From the NCBI GenBank assembly GCA_001910725.1, contig MJGA01000005.1, forward strand, positions 1,550,001 through 1,614,000: 64,000 nucleotides of DNA. Direction: 5' to 3'. The translations under genes and the position numbers were made by a program. Below, in pieces: positions 33,743-45,408 of this stretch. The notes beneath the pieces were generated by a model, which worked only from the letters and a program-made list of their open reading frames with translations, did no database searches and was not told the origin of the DNA. This DNA is from Phanerodontia chrysosporium. Taxonomy: Eukaryota > Basidiomycota > Agaricomycetes > Polyporales > Phanerochaetaceae. Within the stretch, counting starts at the first letter, position 1, and the number at the start of each line of letters is the position of its first letter.

Positions 33743-33755
33743 GCACAAGCAAGGT
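33743..33755 (-). repeat. Right copy of 13-bp inverted repeat
   Basis: GCACAAGCAAGGT, two bases inside the inferred right boundary of the element. The host DUF6535 frame resumes at 33758. Confidence 0.85.
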
Positions 33756-33757
33756 GA

Positions 33758-35953
33758 TTACCGGACGCCAGCTCTTTTAGGCCGACGACCGCTTCCCTCT
33801 GGGTCAATTCGCTCTGGTTTGTGAGCCTCGTTCTTAGTCTCTCAGCGGCGTTCTTTGGAATACTAGTCAAGCAATGGATACGCGAGTATATGCGATGGAA
33901 TTCCCCCTTGGCCGACCCGAAAGAGAATGTTCTTGTCCGGCAAATTCGCTTCGAGGCCTGGCAGGACTGGAGCGTCGACACTTCTATCCTGTATATCCCC
34001 GTCCTACTTGAGCTTTCTCTTGTGCTTTTCTTCGCGGGCCTTGAAGCACTGCTATGGAGTGTTGATACCACAGTTGCCGTCGTAATCACGGTATTCGTGT
34101 CACTGTTCTTTGGATGCGCTACTGCGGCCACCCTTCTTCCACTTTTCATGAGACGATGTTCCTATAAGTCCCCGACTTCGTATGGTATTCTCCTTCTCTA
34201 CCACCTCGGAAAGCGCTATATTGGCTCTTTTGTCACCCTCGTCAAAAAGGTCACCCGGATGAGACCCTCGACAAGCTGGGAAGACGATGCTTGTGGGTCA
34301 CGCGCAACATTGCAAAATGTCCAGCTGGACTGGAGGCTTAGAGATATACAGGACAGCACCCTACGATCGCTGAGAGATTCTACCGGCATGTCCAAGGACG
34401 CCAGCGTTGTTTTCACGAATGAGCTGCAAGTGCACCTGACAGGCAGCGGGTATAACATTCAAGACGCACTCCTGGAGATGGGAAAGTCAGAAATACTCCT
34501 GCATGCCCTTTCCTGGGTAGCTCAGGCTTCGCAGGAGAAACGTGTACTGGCCAACGTCGCAACCAGCGCCGAGAATCTTCATGCCACGGACCTACCGTAC
34601 GACATCCGCTACCTCTCCACCGTGCACATTCTCTCCAACCGTCTTGGCGACGAGGGTGCGTATAGCCGCGGTGCATCCTCCGATGCCGGGTGGCTTCCCG
34701 CCGTCCCGGAGTACGCGCTGCCACAGCTCGACGGCACGATGCACACGCTCCTCTCGGTGCTCCGGCAGTGCTACCACGCGCCCGAGACACGAGGCCGCAT
34801 ACAGGAAGACGAGTTGCGAGCGGCGCCGCAGGAGGGCTTCGGCTTCCTCGAGCGCACCTGGCACGCGAAGCACGACTGGTTCTGTGCGGCGCGCGAGCTG
34901 CCCGTGTTCGTGCGGCTCCTCACTGGCGGCGTGCAGGGCACCGTGCGCGAGCTCGTGCGGCTCACTCGCCGCCGCGCGCCGCGCGCAGAGCCCGTCGCCA
35001 TCGGTGCGCGCGCGATGGGCCTCCTCTGCGCGTTCCATCGCCTCGTCCGCGCTGCACAGCTGCGCTGGCCGGAGCGCCAGGCTGAGCTCCTGGCGGACGC
35101 GCTCGCGCCGCTCGTGGACAGCTATAACGCGATCGTTGGAGACGTGCAGGCGGACCGCATTGACGAGCTGTGGTGCCCCGGGCTGCGGACGTCACTCCTT
35201 GCGACGATATGCTCGTTTGGTAAGGTCCGCTGTGACGCCGACGGGATGCTTGTACGAGGTGTGCCCTTTCCATGATCCGGCGGTTCCTCGAGGCGACTGA
35301 CACCATGCATCCAAGACCGCAGCTCGTCCTCCGAGGCCTCCGCCGCCAGCATCGCTGCCGCAAACTTGGTCGTCAGCTATCGGGACGCCACAGCCGGAAA
35401 GCCCTACGGGCGCGAGGATTGCTCCTGCCTCGTCGCCATCACGAACTCGTTTCTCAGCACGCTCGTCTCGGTGAACGTCGCATCGGATGCCGAGAACGAC
35501 TGGCAGAACGTGCATGTGACCCCCGACCGCATGCAGGCCGTCGTGGACACGATGATCGCCGTCGCGCAGACCGCGCTCGAGCGCGGGTACACCAACTGTG
35601 GAAGCTACACGAGGCTGCCGTGGCTCTCGGCGTTCACGTTGCGCAGCTTCTGGCTCATTGCGCCGCGGCAGCTCGGACAGCTCATCGACATTCTGGAACA
35701 GTGCGACGCGCAAGGGCTACTGACGCAGGAGGTTACGACGCGCCTTGCGCATGCGCGGGGCGTGGTGGCATATTTCGAAAACGATCCCGGAACGGTCTGG
35801 GAGAAAGGTGCCGCCCGTGAGTTGCAAAATTCGACACCTCTGAGGCCTAGAGCTGCAACTGCAGACGATTATCTTGGAACGTTAACATTCCCTCCAACTT
35901 CAGACCATGAGTCACCAATACTTCTCGGACAGTCAAGCACTCTGAATAACTGA
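33758..35953 (+). pseudogene. 3' part of the split DUF6535 membrane-protein gene
   Basis: From 33758 the frame reads LPDASSFRPTTASLWVNSLWF, then VSLVLSLSAAFFGILVKQW and further hydrophobic helices (LYIPVLLELSLVLFFAGLEALLW and VAVVITVFVSLFFG). This is the second half of the DUF6535 domain. A long soluble C-terminal region follows to 35953, interrupted by one intron (35259-35315) that joins GMLVR to SSSSEASAAS. This part is intact for about 710 codons. It has no start codon or N-terminal helix of its own because those lie 8 kb upstream. A stop in the same frame sits just inside the element (33755-33757). DUF6535 proteins are abundant in Agaricomycetes and have no known function. Confidence 0.8.
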
Positions 35954-36053
35954 GTAATTAGCAAATATAGTTCCCGAGACGTCAGCACAAGAATACACAT
36001 CCGTTCCATCCCGGCCCAAAGGAGAATAAAAATAGACTCGGACCACCTCCGCG

Positions 36054-37963
36054 CTACGCCGCAGCCACGCCCGTCTTCATGCTATCCATTGCGTACCGAT
36101 GAAGGCTGATCGCACAAACGATACAAACGTGCCAGATCGCATGCGAGCCACCTCCGAGCCAGTCGAGCCAGTGGGTCTCGCCAGGGCGTGCAAGGACACA
36201 TTCTGGGAAATGCGTTGCGTAGAAGACGAGACCTGCAATGTAGGCGAGGAGTGAGGGGACAAGCGGACCTTCACCGAATGTTAGCGTGGCAGGGTGACAG
36301 TGCGTCATGAGGACGTACGGATGAAGGCAAACATTTGCCATGTTGAATAGAGATATGAGAGGTGAGCAAGTGGAGCGATGGAGGAGAATGCTAGAGCCAG
36401 GAAGAAGAGGATGCGGTAGTTCTGCACTTTGGATCAGTGGCAGCATCAGCGACCGCAAAGGAGTCTACATACCCGGTACCTGATGTCATTAAACCAGTCC
36501 ATGAAGGGAAAGACACTTCCGAGGAAGCCCATGACAAGACAAACCACCAAGAAGTTGTTCCGTGCGGCTTCATGACCCTGGAACCCATACCACACGACAG
36601 TACCAACGCTCGCGCTGATCAACCTGCCCAAATTCAGTCGGTGCAATTCTCTCGTATTCATGAACAGAAGACTTACCATCCTATGCCAACATAATCCACG
36701 CGAGCACACAGTTCCATGCCCTTCGGATGCGCACATCCAGACATCGTATGCCAAAGCGCGCTTGTGAAAAGACACAGCAAAGCGAATGCAGTGAACGCGA
36801 GCTCGGGGAGTTCTGATTGGAGATTCGCATCGGCAGCGAATGGATTGAGGGGAATAAGATCAAGGGACCAGAGCAAGAATGGTATCAAATGTGTGTGGAT
36901 ATTCACTGCTCTGACATGAGCAAATGTGTATGCATATGGTCCAGGGGACATACCGGTCTCGTTATGCAATGCAAAGACAGACATTATGATTAGAGGCCAC
37001 TGTTGTAAAGGAATAAAACTGTTCAAGAAAGTACACGGTAAGTCATGATACAATTGACAAGGAGTGATGCACGCACCGATAGCCACGAGCGACGAAACGG
37101 TTGTTTCGCCACTTCTCCGGCAAGTCTACGTAATGAATAAGGCGGGAACCGTTCAACGACCTCCGCACAGCTCTAGCAATCTCCGTCGCTGCCTTCTCTA
37201 GCATGTCCTCTCCGCCACGGATGTCCGAAGACATGCCCGCTACAAAGTCGGACGTCATCACCTTGTCGAGAAGCTCGCTTAGAGTAGCATGAGGTTTCAG
37301 GAACGCGACCGAGTCACGCAAACTTTGCGGCAAGTCGACAGAGGATAGGTGTGACTGCAGGGACTGCAGGTTCTCGGAGAGTGTGGGGACGTAGTCTAGG
37401 GGATTATGAAGCTCTATGTTGGACTTGACATCCTCTAGCCGGGAGCGCATGTCGGTCATATCGGGAAGTCTAGAACGAACAGCGTCGGGCATGCCAGGAA
37501 GGTGCGCGCGGACGTCATCGAGCCGGGGGACGTCTGGGATGTGAGACTTGACGAACTCCTCCACCGATGGCGTCTCGAGGTGAAGCTCAGGAAGGTGGGA
37601 ACATACGTCTGTGCGTATGCGACTGAGCATGTCCAACGCGGTCGCCGCCCAAGCCCTCGCTTCTTCCACTGTGGACTCCCCCTTGGTCTTCAGCGACTCC
37701 GCGGAGATAGGAGACTCGAGTTGTGTCAAACGAGTCTCGAGGTCTGCAAGATATGATAGCACATGAAGGCGAATGGTAGCAAGGACCGGGAGCGGAGAGG
37801 TGAAGGAGAGGTCGAGCGCGTCCACTGATGGCGAAAGCGACTGACACAGTGCACGGCCATGCTGCTTGTTCGCGTGCGAAGTAGAAAGTCTGCGACGTGC
37901 CGGTCGACGCTGAGACAGCGTGGACGGGTGCCGACTCGTCGCAGTCTCGACTATCGTAGCCAT
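36054..37963 (-). CDS. PAQR (haemolysin-III/adiponectin-receptor-like) membrane protein
   Basis: A long soluble N-terminus (about 280 aa from MATIVETATSRHP, helical and charged) is followed by the seven-helix PAQR core. Core motifs are YRFIPLQQW, the hallmark around the first helix (HNET then VNIHTHLIPFLLW after splicing), SALWHTMSGC with the first zinc-ligand His, and GGSHAIWHVCIVCA with the HxxxH pair near the C-terminus. Several 50-nt introns split the core (one joins GYR to FIPLQ). PAQR proteins are zinc-dependent hydrolase-like receptors; the yeast members (Izh) affect zinc and sterol homeostasis. The long N-terminal extension is seen in some fungal members but its role is unknown. Confidence 0.88.
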
Positions 37964-38590
37964 GGAGTGAAGGAGTGTGGGGGAAAGTCAACAGCCGTCC
38001 TGAACCTATAATGGGGTAAATAATGTGTCAACGAGAGCCTTATCATTACAATTCTGCCACAGGTTGACATTTCCTCTTCGCATGCTGGGCGGACCCTGCC
38101 TCAGCGCATCTCCCAATCGTGATGAGCAATAGCCGCACGTTCTTGAAACCCCAGCGCGTTGGAAAGCCCACCGCCATCTGCCAGCGACACGAGCGAACTA
38201 GTTGGCTACTTACCGTTTAAATAGACCCGCGGTGAGGCCGTACTGGCTGGTCACACAGCAGGCCAAGAAACGAAAGAGAAAGCGGTGAAGAGCAAAAGGA
38301 TAAACCAGCATGCTGAACGTCGGCGGCAGCTCCAACCCACCCAGCCCCGTCACGCCGTCACAACTCCGTAATCCCGTCATGCCGAGTCACGACGGGTGAC
38401 GGATGTGACATGCGCGCCCGACGCTTCTGGGGTGCACGTTCGGTCTCTCCTTCAGTCCCACCACGCGCATTCGCCCTCGACGAGCACCGCACGAGCCTGG
38501 CATCCACTCTGAGGGTTCTTTTTGAGGCAACTAGCTCGAGACGGCGCGCGTGAACGTCGCGAACTAGCCCATATCCAGCCTCGAAGCGCA
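37964..38590. other. Divergent intergenic region
   Basis: About 630 bp holding the promoters of the PAQR and peptidyl-tRNA hydrolase genes. No other feature recognised. Confidence 0.5.
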
Positions 38591-39261
38591 ATGGCCAAGC
38601 TACTTGTGGTCGGGATCGGCAACTTCCGTATCCGTTAACTAGACATAGGCAAGTTTTAGGGAGGCACTGACAAGCATCTTTGCAACTTACTGTCTATAGT
38701 GTAGGCCATCTTGTCGTTAACTCTCTGGCAGACCGCTTGGGTATAAGTATACGATCGGACAAACGCTTGGGAGGCTTCGTTGGCCGCGGAAGCGCAGTAC
38801 TTGCCGAGACCGATGTGTCGTTGACGCTGTATATGCCAGGTGAGCCAATTACAAACAAGGAATAGGTGTAGTTTACTCATACGTGGCCAGATGCGTTGAT
38901 GAATATCACAGGCCCGCCCACCGTAAACGCCATGCGAAACCTTGGATTCCAGCCCTCTTCCCTGGTCGTTGTACATGATAGCCTGGCTCATCGTCCGGGC
39001 GCCGTCTCTCCTAAATCGACCGGCTCTGCGGAGGGGCACAACGGGGTCAGAAGCATTATAAATGCACTTGGCGGTAATAAAGACTTCTATCGGCTCCGCA
39101 TTGGGATTGGCCGTGGTGGCGACAAGACACCCACAATAGACTACGTTATGGGTCGGCTTTCGTCGTACGAGAAGCAATTCTGGGGTGTCGATGGTGACGG
39201 AATTGAAGCTGTTCTACGAGAGCTATCCAAGATAGCGAAGGGTCAGCAGCGGCCGGGCTAG
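38591..39261 (+). CDS. PTH1: Peptidyl-tRNA hydrolase (Pth1 family), one apparent frameshift
   Basis: Frees tRNA from prematurely released peptidyl-tRNA. Starts MAKLLVVGIGN; the conserved PYPLTRHSVGHL with the catalytic His follows only if one base is added near 38621-38630 (AACTTCCG). The exon then ends ...CATAG at 38648 and a GC-AG intron (38649-38699, donor AG/GCAAGT) completes TRHS. A second intron (38840-38890) joins LYMP to DALMNITGPP, which includes the substrate-binding Asn. Next are VVVHDSLAHRPG and GSAEGHNGVRSI, all family blocks. About 190 aa. The single-base loss is next to a C pair and probably an assembly error, because the rest is well conserved. Confidence 0.88.
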
Positions 39262-39787
39262 AAACGGAAACTGCAGCACGCTGCTGGTTCGCCAATCGTT
39301 CCCCACCTCTACTTATCTCTGTGCTGACCATGCTCGCAGATCACGAGTCGTCATACTCATGTCCTTTGCTTCTTTACACCGAGGATCCACCAGGTCGTAT
39401 CGAGAATGAGGACATTCTCTGATACCGGGACCGAGCATCGAACCTGCACGCGTCCGGCCGCGTCGTAGCTCATTCGCGGAAGCTAGTGGTGATGACGACC
39501 CAGAGACCTTCTCTCGGATCGGCAAACACCTGTAAATAGCACGAAGGTACTTCGAAGCAGGGTCACGCGTTGCCGTCTGTCCCGCTTCGTGCATCACACG
39601 ATGGTCCACAGCGTCTTCGACGGGCCCCAGTACATGTGGTTCGCGGTCCGTAATAGTGCGCAATAGACCCGTTTATCGACCTTTGCATTGTGGTTCATGC
39701 CGTCCATGGCTCGCAGACAATACTTAAGGCGGGCGGATAAGCATCGGTACGTCCTCCAAGGGCACCTCCGTCTCACTAACATTGGCC
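39262..39787. other. Intergenic region
   Basis: About 525 bp upstream of the GH92 gene. No coding content recognised. Confidence 0.5.
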
Positions 39788-42700
39788 ATGGCGTGGCCTA
39801 CTCAGTTGTTCGTCTTGGCGGCGCTGTCTCTATCTGCCTTCACTTCAGTGTGGGCCCAGCCCTCGCCACAGGTACAGAAAAGAATATCACAGGCCATCAA
39901 GGCAGCAGCGAATACCACTGGCGACATCGACTATACTCAGTTCGTCAATGTCTTTATTGGCACGGACAATTTCGGGGATGTCTGGTAAGAAGGTCCCATC
40001 TTCCTTGAACCTGTATCCCATGAATGTGCACTAGTCCGGGGGCCTCGATACCGTTCGGCATGGTAGGCTTTCCCGTCGTCCGTCAGCGCTCCTGCTGAAC
40101 GTCAACTGTTGTCTAGGTCAAAGTCACGACTGACCTGACTGGCTACGCTCCCGCTGGTAAGCTCTACATGAGTGTGCAGAGCCACCGTTCCTCAACGGTG
40201 TATTACAGGTTACATCACGGACAATACACAAATGGTCCGAGGGATGAGCCCTTTGCACGATAGCGGCACCGGTGCTGGTTCAGGTGCGACTAGGCTAAGA
40301 CAGTCTGCCGCACTGTTTCTGACATTTCTTAGGGTCTTACGGTAATTTTGAGGTTATGCCGCTGCTCTGTCCGGGCGGTTTTGACACTTGTGCCACGTCG
40401 CTTGAGGCGCGCGAGCGGTTCCGCAAGAACAATACCGATGTAAGTTCTCCCCATATCATCTTGCATAGCTGCGTTAGTTGCTTACTTCGCATCAGAATGC
40501 TTCTCCAGGTTACTTCTCTCTCACCCTGGATAATGATATCCAACTGGAGGCGACATCGACGCGCCGTGCCGCTTTGGAACGTTTCACATTCCCAAAGAAC
40601 TCGAAACCGTACATCGTGTTGGATCTCGCCAATGACCTACCTGGAACGTTTGCCGGGGGAAGTATGAACATCGACCCGACCAAAGGCAGAATCACGATGT
40701 CCGGCCTGTGGGGCTCGAGTTGGGGCCCGGGTGAATTCAACTATGAAGCATTCGCGTGCTACGACCTCTTGAACGGAGGGAACCAGACGCTTGACGAATT
40801 CGGTGTCTGGACAGCTGATACGTAAGTGGTAAACGCTCTGAAAGCTGTCAACACATCGCTAACTAGTCTACAGAAACGGCCTTGATGCTAAGGCCTCGGT
40901 CTCACGCAGCTGAACTTCACCCGCAACCTCATCGGTGGAGTGTACCAATCCGGCGCGCTGGTCTCCTTCAAGGGGACGCCGGAGACCGTCACGATTCGAG
41001 TCGGCGTGTCGTTCTCATCCGCTGACCAGGCGTGCTCGAATGCGGAGAGCGAAATTGGTGACGCCTCTTTCGAAGACATCGTCGCGCAGTCTGTCGCAAT
41101 GTGGAACGAGAAGCTGAGCAAGATCGAGCTTGACCTTGCTCACACTCCGCCCAACGTCACGGAACTCTTCTATTCGTCGCTTTATCGCGCATTCTTGACC
41201 CCAGTACGTACGTTGCAGACCCGCGACGAATGCATTGCTGACATAAATTCCAGAATAACGCCACGGATGAAGTGCAAGGTCCGTTCGTCGGCACGACGCA
41301 TCATTACTTTGATTCGCTGTACTGCAGGTTCGTTCACTCTACACCCCTGTCTTGATGCATGAGTCATACCCTGTTCAGCTGGGATACCTTCCGCACGTTC
41401 TACCCGCTCATGGCCCTCACATCCCCGGTTGAGTTCTCGCAAATTGTGGACAGCTACATTGATGCCTGGAGGGTGCATGGGTGGATGCCCGAGTGCAGAG
41501 CCAACCATCTGCGTGGGTGGACGCAAGGGGGTGCGTGCGCGGGTTGCATTAATGCAGGAACATGCTGCTGAAACTTGTGTCAATTCGCAGGATCAAGCGG
41601 CGATGTCATCGTCGGACACTTCGCGATGACTTATCACGACGAGGCTGAGGCTCTGGGTATCGATCTGAATGACCTCTATTCGGCTCTGCTTGCAGATGCA
41701 CAACTCACGCCGCCCAACTGGGACATCGAAGGTCGTGAAGCAGGCGCATACAAGTGAGTTTCCCTCGACGAATCTGCTGCGTTGATATAGACCGTCATTA
41801 TAGCCAGTACGGGTTTGTTCCTTACTCCGTCCTGGAGACGAACAGTGTCGGGCGACAGACGAGAGAGGGGAGTAGGACGCTCGAGGTATGCTCCCCAGTA
41901 GTATCCAACGCGCTCGCTCCTACTTACTGACGCGTCATACTACAGTATGCATTCGAGGACTTCGCGATTCGCAACGTTGCCTTGGTATGGTCTCCTATTG
42001 ATGGTCGCTCTTGCAAGCTGACACGTAGAATAGCTTCTGAATAAGACCTCCGACTTCGAGACTTTCAACAAGCGCTCTCTGGTGCGCTCATCAGTCGTTC
42101 CCATGACATGCACGCATCTGACGCATCGCTCAGAACTACCGCAATGTGTGGGATGGAAGCGTGAAGAGCGATAACTTCGCTGGTCAGTCAATCTTTGCAT
42201 GACTCTGCTCTCTTATACCAGAGGCTAAAGTGCGCTCGCAGGGTTTATGCAGAAGCGCTTCCCAAATGGCACCTTTTCCTACACAGACCCAGTTGCCTGC
42301 AGCCCGATTGATAACGTCAGCCGCAGTTGCTCCCTCCAGGACGACAATGTGGTTGGATTCTATGAGTCGTCCTCATGGGAATACAGTTGGTGCGTTGCAG
42401 TAATTCTCTGCATTTCGAACACTGTTGACCGGAGTTGGGGCTCCCAGGTTTGTCCCGCACGACACCGCTCATCTAATCGAACTCATGGGTGGAAATGTGC
42501 GTTTGCCATGATCGAGTTTATTGGAGTGCTTTCCCTGACTACATGGAAGGAAACCTTCGTGAAACGACTGGACCACTTCTTCGAAAAGGGTTATTACGAG
42601 GCAGGCAACGAACCCTCCTTCCAAGTCAGTTCACTCTACAAACCAATTTGACTCATTGTGCTTATGACAGCCTGCAGACCCCCATCGGCTACCACTACGC

Positions 42701-43285
42701 CAACCACCCAACCCAGTCTGTCGACAGAGTGAGGGACGTTGTTTTCTCCAACTTCGATATCAGTACGCAACGTCCGTTTTCCGTCCGCGTGCGGTGCCCT
42801 TATGTCGTTGTACAGCTCCTGCCGGCATCCCAGGAAACGATGATCAAGCCGCTATGGCCACTCTGCTTGCTTTCCATCTTCTTGGCCTCTACCCAGGTAC
42901 GTTTGCTGAATGCGTTTTTCCCGGCTTCGTACTCACCATCGCACCGGTAGTTCCCGGCTCAACTGAGCTCCTCATCGTCTCACCCTTCATTCCAAAGTAC
43001 ACTGTGCACAACAGCTTCCTGAACGTGAGCACCACGGTGACGACGAAGGGCTTCGACGCGCGGTCCGTGCAGCAGACGATCCCCAAAGGCGCGGCAGCGT
43101 ACGTCGCGAATGTTACCATCAATGGCCAACAACTCGCGTCGCGCTGCCATTTCGACTTCTACGACATATTCAAGACGGGCGGAGACATCGTGATCGAGGT
43201 CACAGCAGACAAGGCGGCCGTAGATGACTGCGGGGCCTCCCTGCCGATGTCGGTCTCCACGGGTGGCTTCAGTGTCGCTAGATAG
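39788..43285 (+). CDS. GH92 alpha-1,2-mannosidase, secreted
   Basis: The signal peptide MAWPTQLFVLAALSLSAFTSVWA precedes a GH92 N-terminal beta-sandwich (YTQFVNVFIGTDNFGDVW, PGASIPFGMV, MVRGMSPLHDSGTG) and the (alpha/alpha)6 barrel (HHYFDSLYC, SWDTFRTFYPL, SGDVIVGHFAMTYHDEAEALGID, YESSSWEYSWFVPHD, GIPGNDDQAAMATL, STELLIVSPFIPKY). GH92 enzymes are calcium-dependent exo-mannosidases that trim N-glycans and mannans. The gene has about 18 short exons. Near 40892-40895 (AAGGCCTC) one base seems to be missing, since NGLDAK must be followed by LGLTQLNFTRNL. This fits the homopolymer pattern elsewhere. Start set at 39788 by the signal peptide. Confidence 0.9.
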
Positions 43286-43424
43286 CATTGTAGATAGGTA
43301 GGAGGGTATGGAAGGGTGCAGTACAGACAACAAGAGCACGACGAAAGCAAGGTGGAGGCGTGAAGTACATCTGGATCCGGATACATAAATAAACCAAAAT
43401 GGTCAAAATTGAGTAGGAGAGATG

Positions 43425-45179
43425 TCAGGCATGAGGAATCTTGATCAGGAGGACACCTGCATTTTTGGGGTCCTCGACAGCAGGTATATGGTATCTGTAG
43501 TAGCTTTCGTGAGCGCTGACTTTAGACATCGTGGACAGTCGCTTACTTCTTCAGTTCATCTAGGACGGCTTTCTTCAGCACAGGCATGTTGTTCTTCGAA
43601 TGCAATCCTTTGCCGACGATGACACGCAGCTCAGATGCATCGTTGATCATAGCGTATCGTAGACCCTGCTTGACACGGGAAATGGCCTCCGGAGCGGTAA
43701 GGCGGTGAACGTCCACTTCAGTCTGGCTTCGCTCGAGATTGTGCGCTGGCGCAGAGTCAGACAGGCGAGTGCTATACGATACTCCGAAGTCTTACCAGTG
43801 AAGTATCGCTTCTCGGCTCGTTGATGCAGCGTATCGACTTGTGCTTGCGCTCGCTCGAGTTCGACCTCCAGACGCAGCGCGTCAAAGAAGCGTCTCTCCC
43901 TCTCCGCCTTCCTCCACTCCTGCCGGATCCTGTCGCGCTCCTTCTCCTGCTCTCTAGCGAGCTTGCGGATGTTGTCCGCTTTCGCAATGATAGCCTGTTT
44001 GTCCGCGTCCGAGATGACGCTCTCTTCTTCCATGACGGACAGGTCGTCCGGAGGCACAGCTTTGACGGCCTCTTCAAAGGGCGGCGGTGGGCCCGAGTGT
44101 CTAGCCGACGCGTTCTGTTCATCTGGCGTGGGTATATTAGGTATTTCGGCGACAGGTATCGTCACAGGCTCGGGCGCAGTGGCGGGAACAGGCATGGAGA
44201 CGGGAGATGGGTCAGCCAGGGTGAGTCGTGCGGGTTCAGAAGGCGGCGGCGCGGATGCCACTGTGGGTGGTAGGCCCGACGTCTGCAAAGAGAGACCGGA
44301 CCGCAGGTGTGGCGGCGTCATGAGGGGATCGTTGGCAACAGTGCCGAGAGAAGCAGGATTGCTCCTCGGTGTTGTAAGCGGGGACTTCTCAGGTGCCGGA
44401 TCATCCTCCGGGGGCTCGACAATGTCGTCGGGTATCGTTGGATAGCTGGAACCAGTAAGAGGTCGGGAGTGTGGCGCATCTACGGGTGCAGGAGGATCAT
44501 ATGTTTCGGCTTCTACAGGACGGGAGATGTACTCAAGCTCGGAGGGGGTACGTGACCGCTGCTGGCCATACTCAGCAAGGAAGTCGCGTACATGCTCCGA
44601 CGGCTCGAGAGACGCTGCGTCGGACGCGGGCGGCGAATGTGCAGTATCGGTAGATGGGGTTACTTCAGACCACTGGTCGTACCGCCCGGGCAAAGGTGTC
44701 GTCGTGGGGCGTACAGGCACTCCTGGTGAGGAGTTACTGATCACTGTCGTGCTGCCAGAGCCGGAGGTGGACGCATCGGTGGTCTCGTAGAAGCGGACGC
44801 GCTGCGGGAGGGATCGGCTGCGATGGTGTGAGGAGGGGATTGGCAGCTGGTCGCGAGTTTTTCTCCAGAGACGTCGGAAGCGATAGTCTGCGGAGACCCG
44901 CACGCTCACGTCTGCAAGCAGCATCCCTAGACCTGTCCACAGAAACACAATCATTAAGCGAGAGAAGGATTCAGTAAATAGAAGATCCACAAATAGTCTA
45001 AAGCCCAAAGCCAAGTAGGGGTCCATGGAAGACGGGGACTGTGCGAGGAAGTGGTTGAGGACAATGCCCTCCCAGAGTCCAACGAGAACTGCGGCAGTGT
45101 AGCTGCGGCCAGCAACCCAGTCGATGAGCGCACGCAGACCAAGGCCCGCGGCGATGGCAATGATGTTTTCCATCCCCAT
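43425..45179 (-). CDS. Membrane-anchored Smr-domain protein
   Basis: The N-terminus (MENIIAIAAGLGLRALIDW, then SYTAAVLVGLWEGIVLNHF and LMIVFLWTGLGMLLADV) has three hydrophobic segments. A 300-residue Pro/Ser-rich linker follows, then a charged helical block (KLAREQEKERDRIRQEWRKA, DUF1771-like) and a C-terminal Smr domain reading DVHRLTAPEAISRV, VIVGKGLHSKNN and GVLLIKIPHA. Two introns (43746-43795, 43495-43546) are needed; without them the Smr domain is cut off. Smr domains are nucleases acting on RNA or branched DNA; joined to membrane segments the role is unknown. An ATG at 45179, two codons before 45173, is equally possible. Convergent with GH92. Confidence 0.85.
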
Positions 45180-45408
45180 GCATGCGGGTCGTTGTCGTTG
45201 TGGCAGGCAGTGAGCAAGAGCCGCGGGGTCTCGGGACGCGACCCTTGCGGGGGAAAGGCGTGAGAGCGGAGCACCTTCGCATTGTTGGGACCCTAACCCC
45301 ACGCGTGAGGAGATGTGGTAGGCGCCCATTAATAGATCGCGTGGAGACGCGCGACACGTCGCGCTTTGGACCACCCACGACCACGCCAGCCACGCCCTTA
45401 CATCCACC

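Larger units (their letters stand above)
25693..33757. mobile_element. Helitron-like element of about 8.1 kb inserted in a DUF6535 gene
   Basis: Boundaries are inferred from where the host DUF6535 reading frame stops and resumes. Read on the minus strand, the element starts TCACCTTGCTTGTGC after a host A and ends CTGA before a host T. A GC-rich hairpin lies 29 nt inside that CTGA end. TC...CTRR termini, a subterminal hairpin and A/T insertion without target duplication are Helitron hallmarks. A 13-bp inverted repeat marks both ends. It contains a Rep-helicase gene on the plus strand and a second gene on the minus strand. Oddly, the Rep-helicase gene runs opposite to the TC-to-CTRR direction. 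A 6-bp direct repeat TTACCG at 25729 and 33758 offers an alternative boundary model. Confidence 0.72.

Noticed and set aside
25729..33763. TTACCG direct repeat as a 6-bp target-site duplication of a TIR transposon
   Set aside because: It would leave ends of unequal length outside the inverted repeat, and the element encodes a Helitron Rep-helicase, not a DDE transposase. Kept only as an alternative.
34542..35300. Large Ser/Arg-rich frame and antisense frames over the DUF6535 3' part
   Set aside because: They mirror the third-position GC bias of the real frame and have no family resemblance.
38358..38591. Minus-strand frame upstream of PTH1 and similar small frames in intergenic regions
   Set aside because: No start context, splice support or recognisable sequence.
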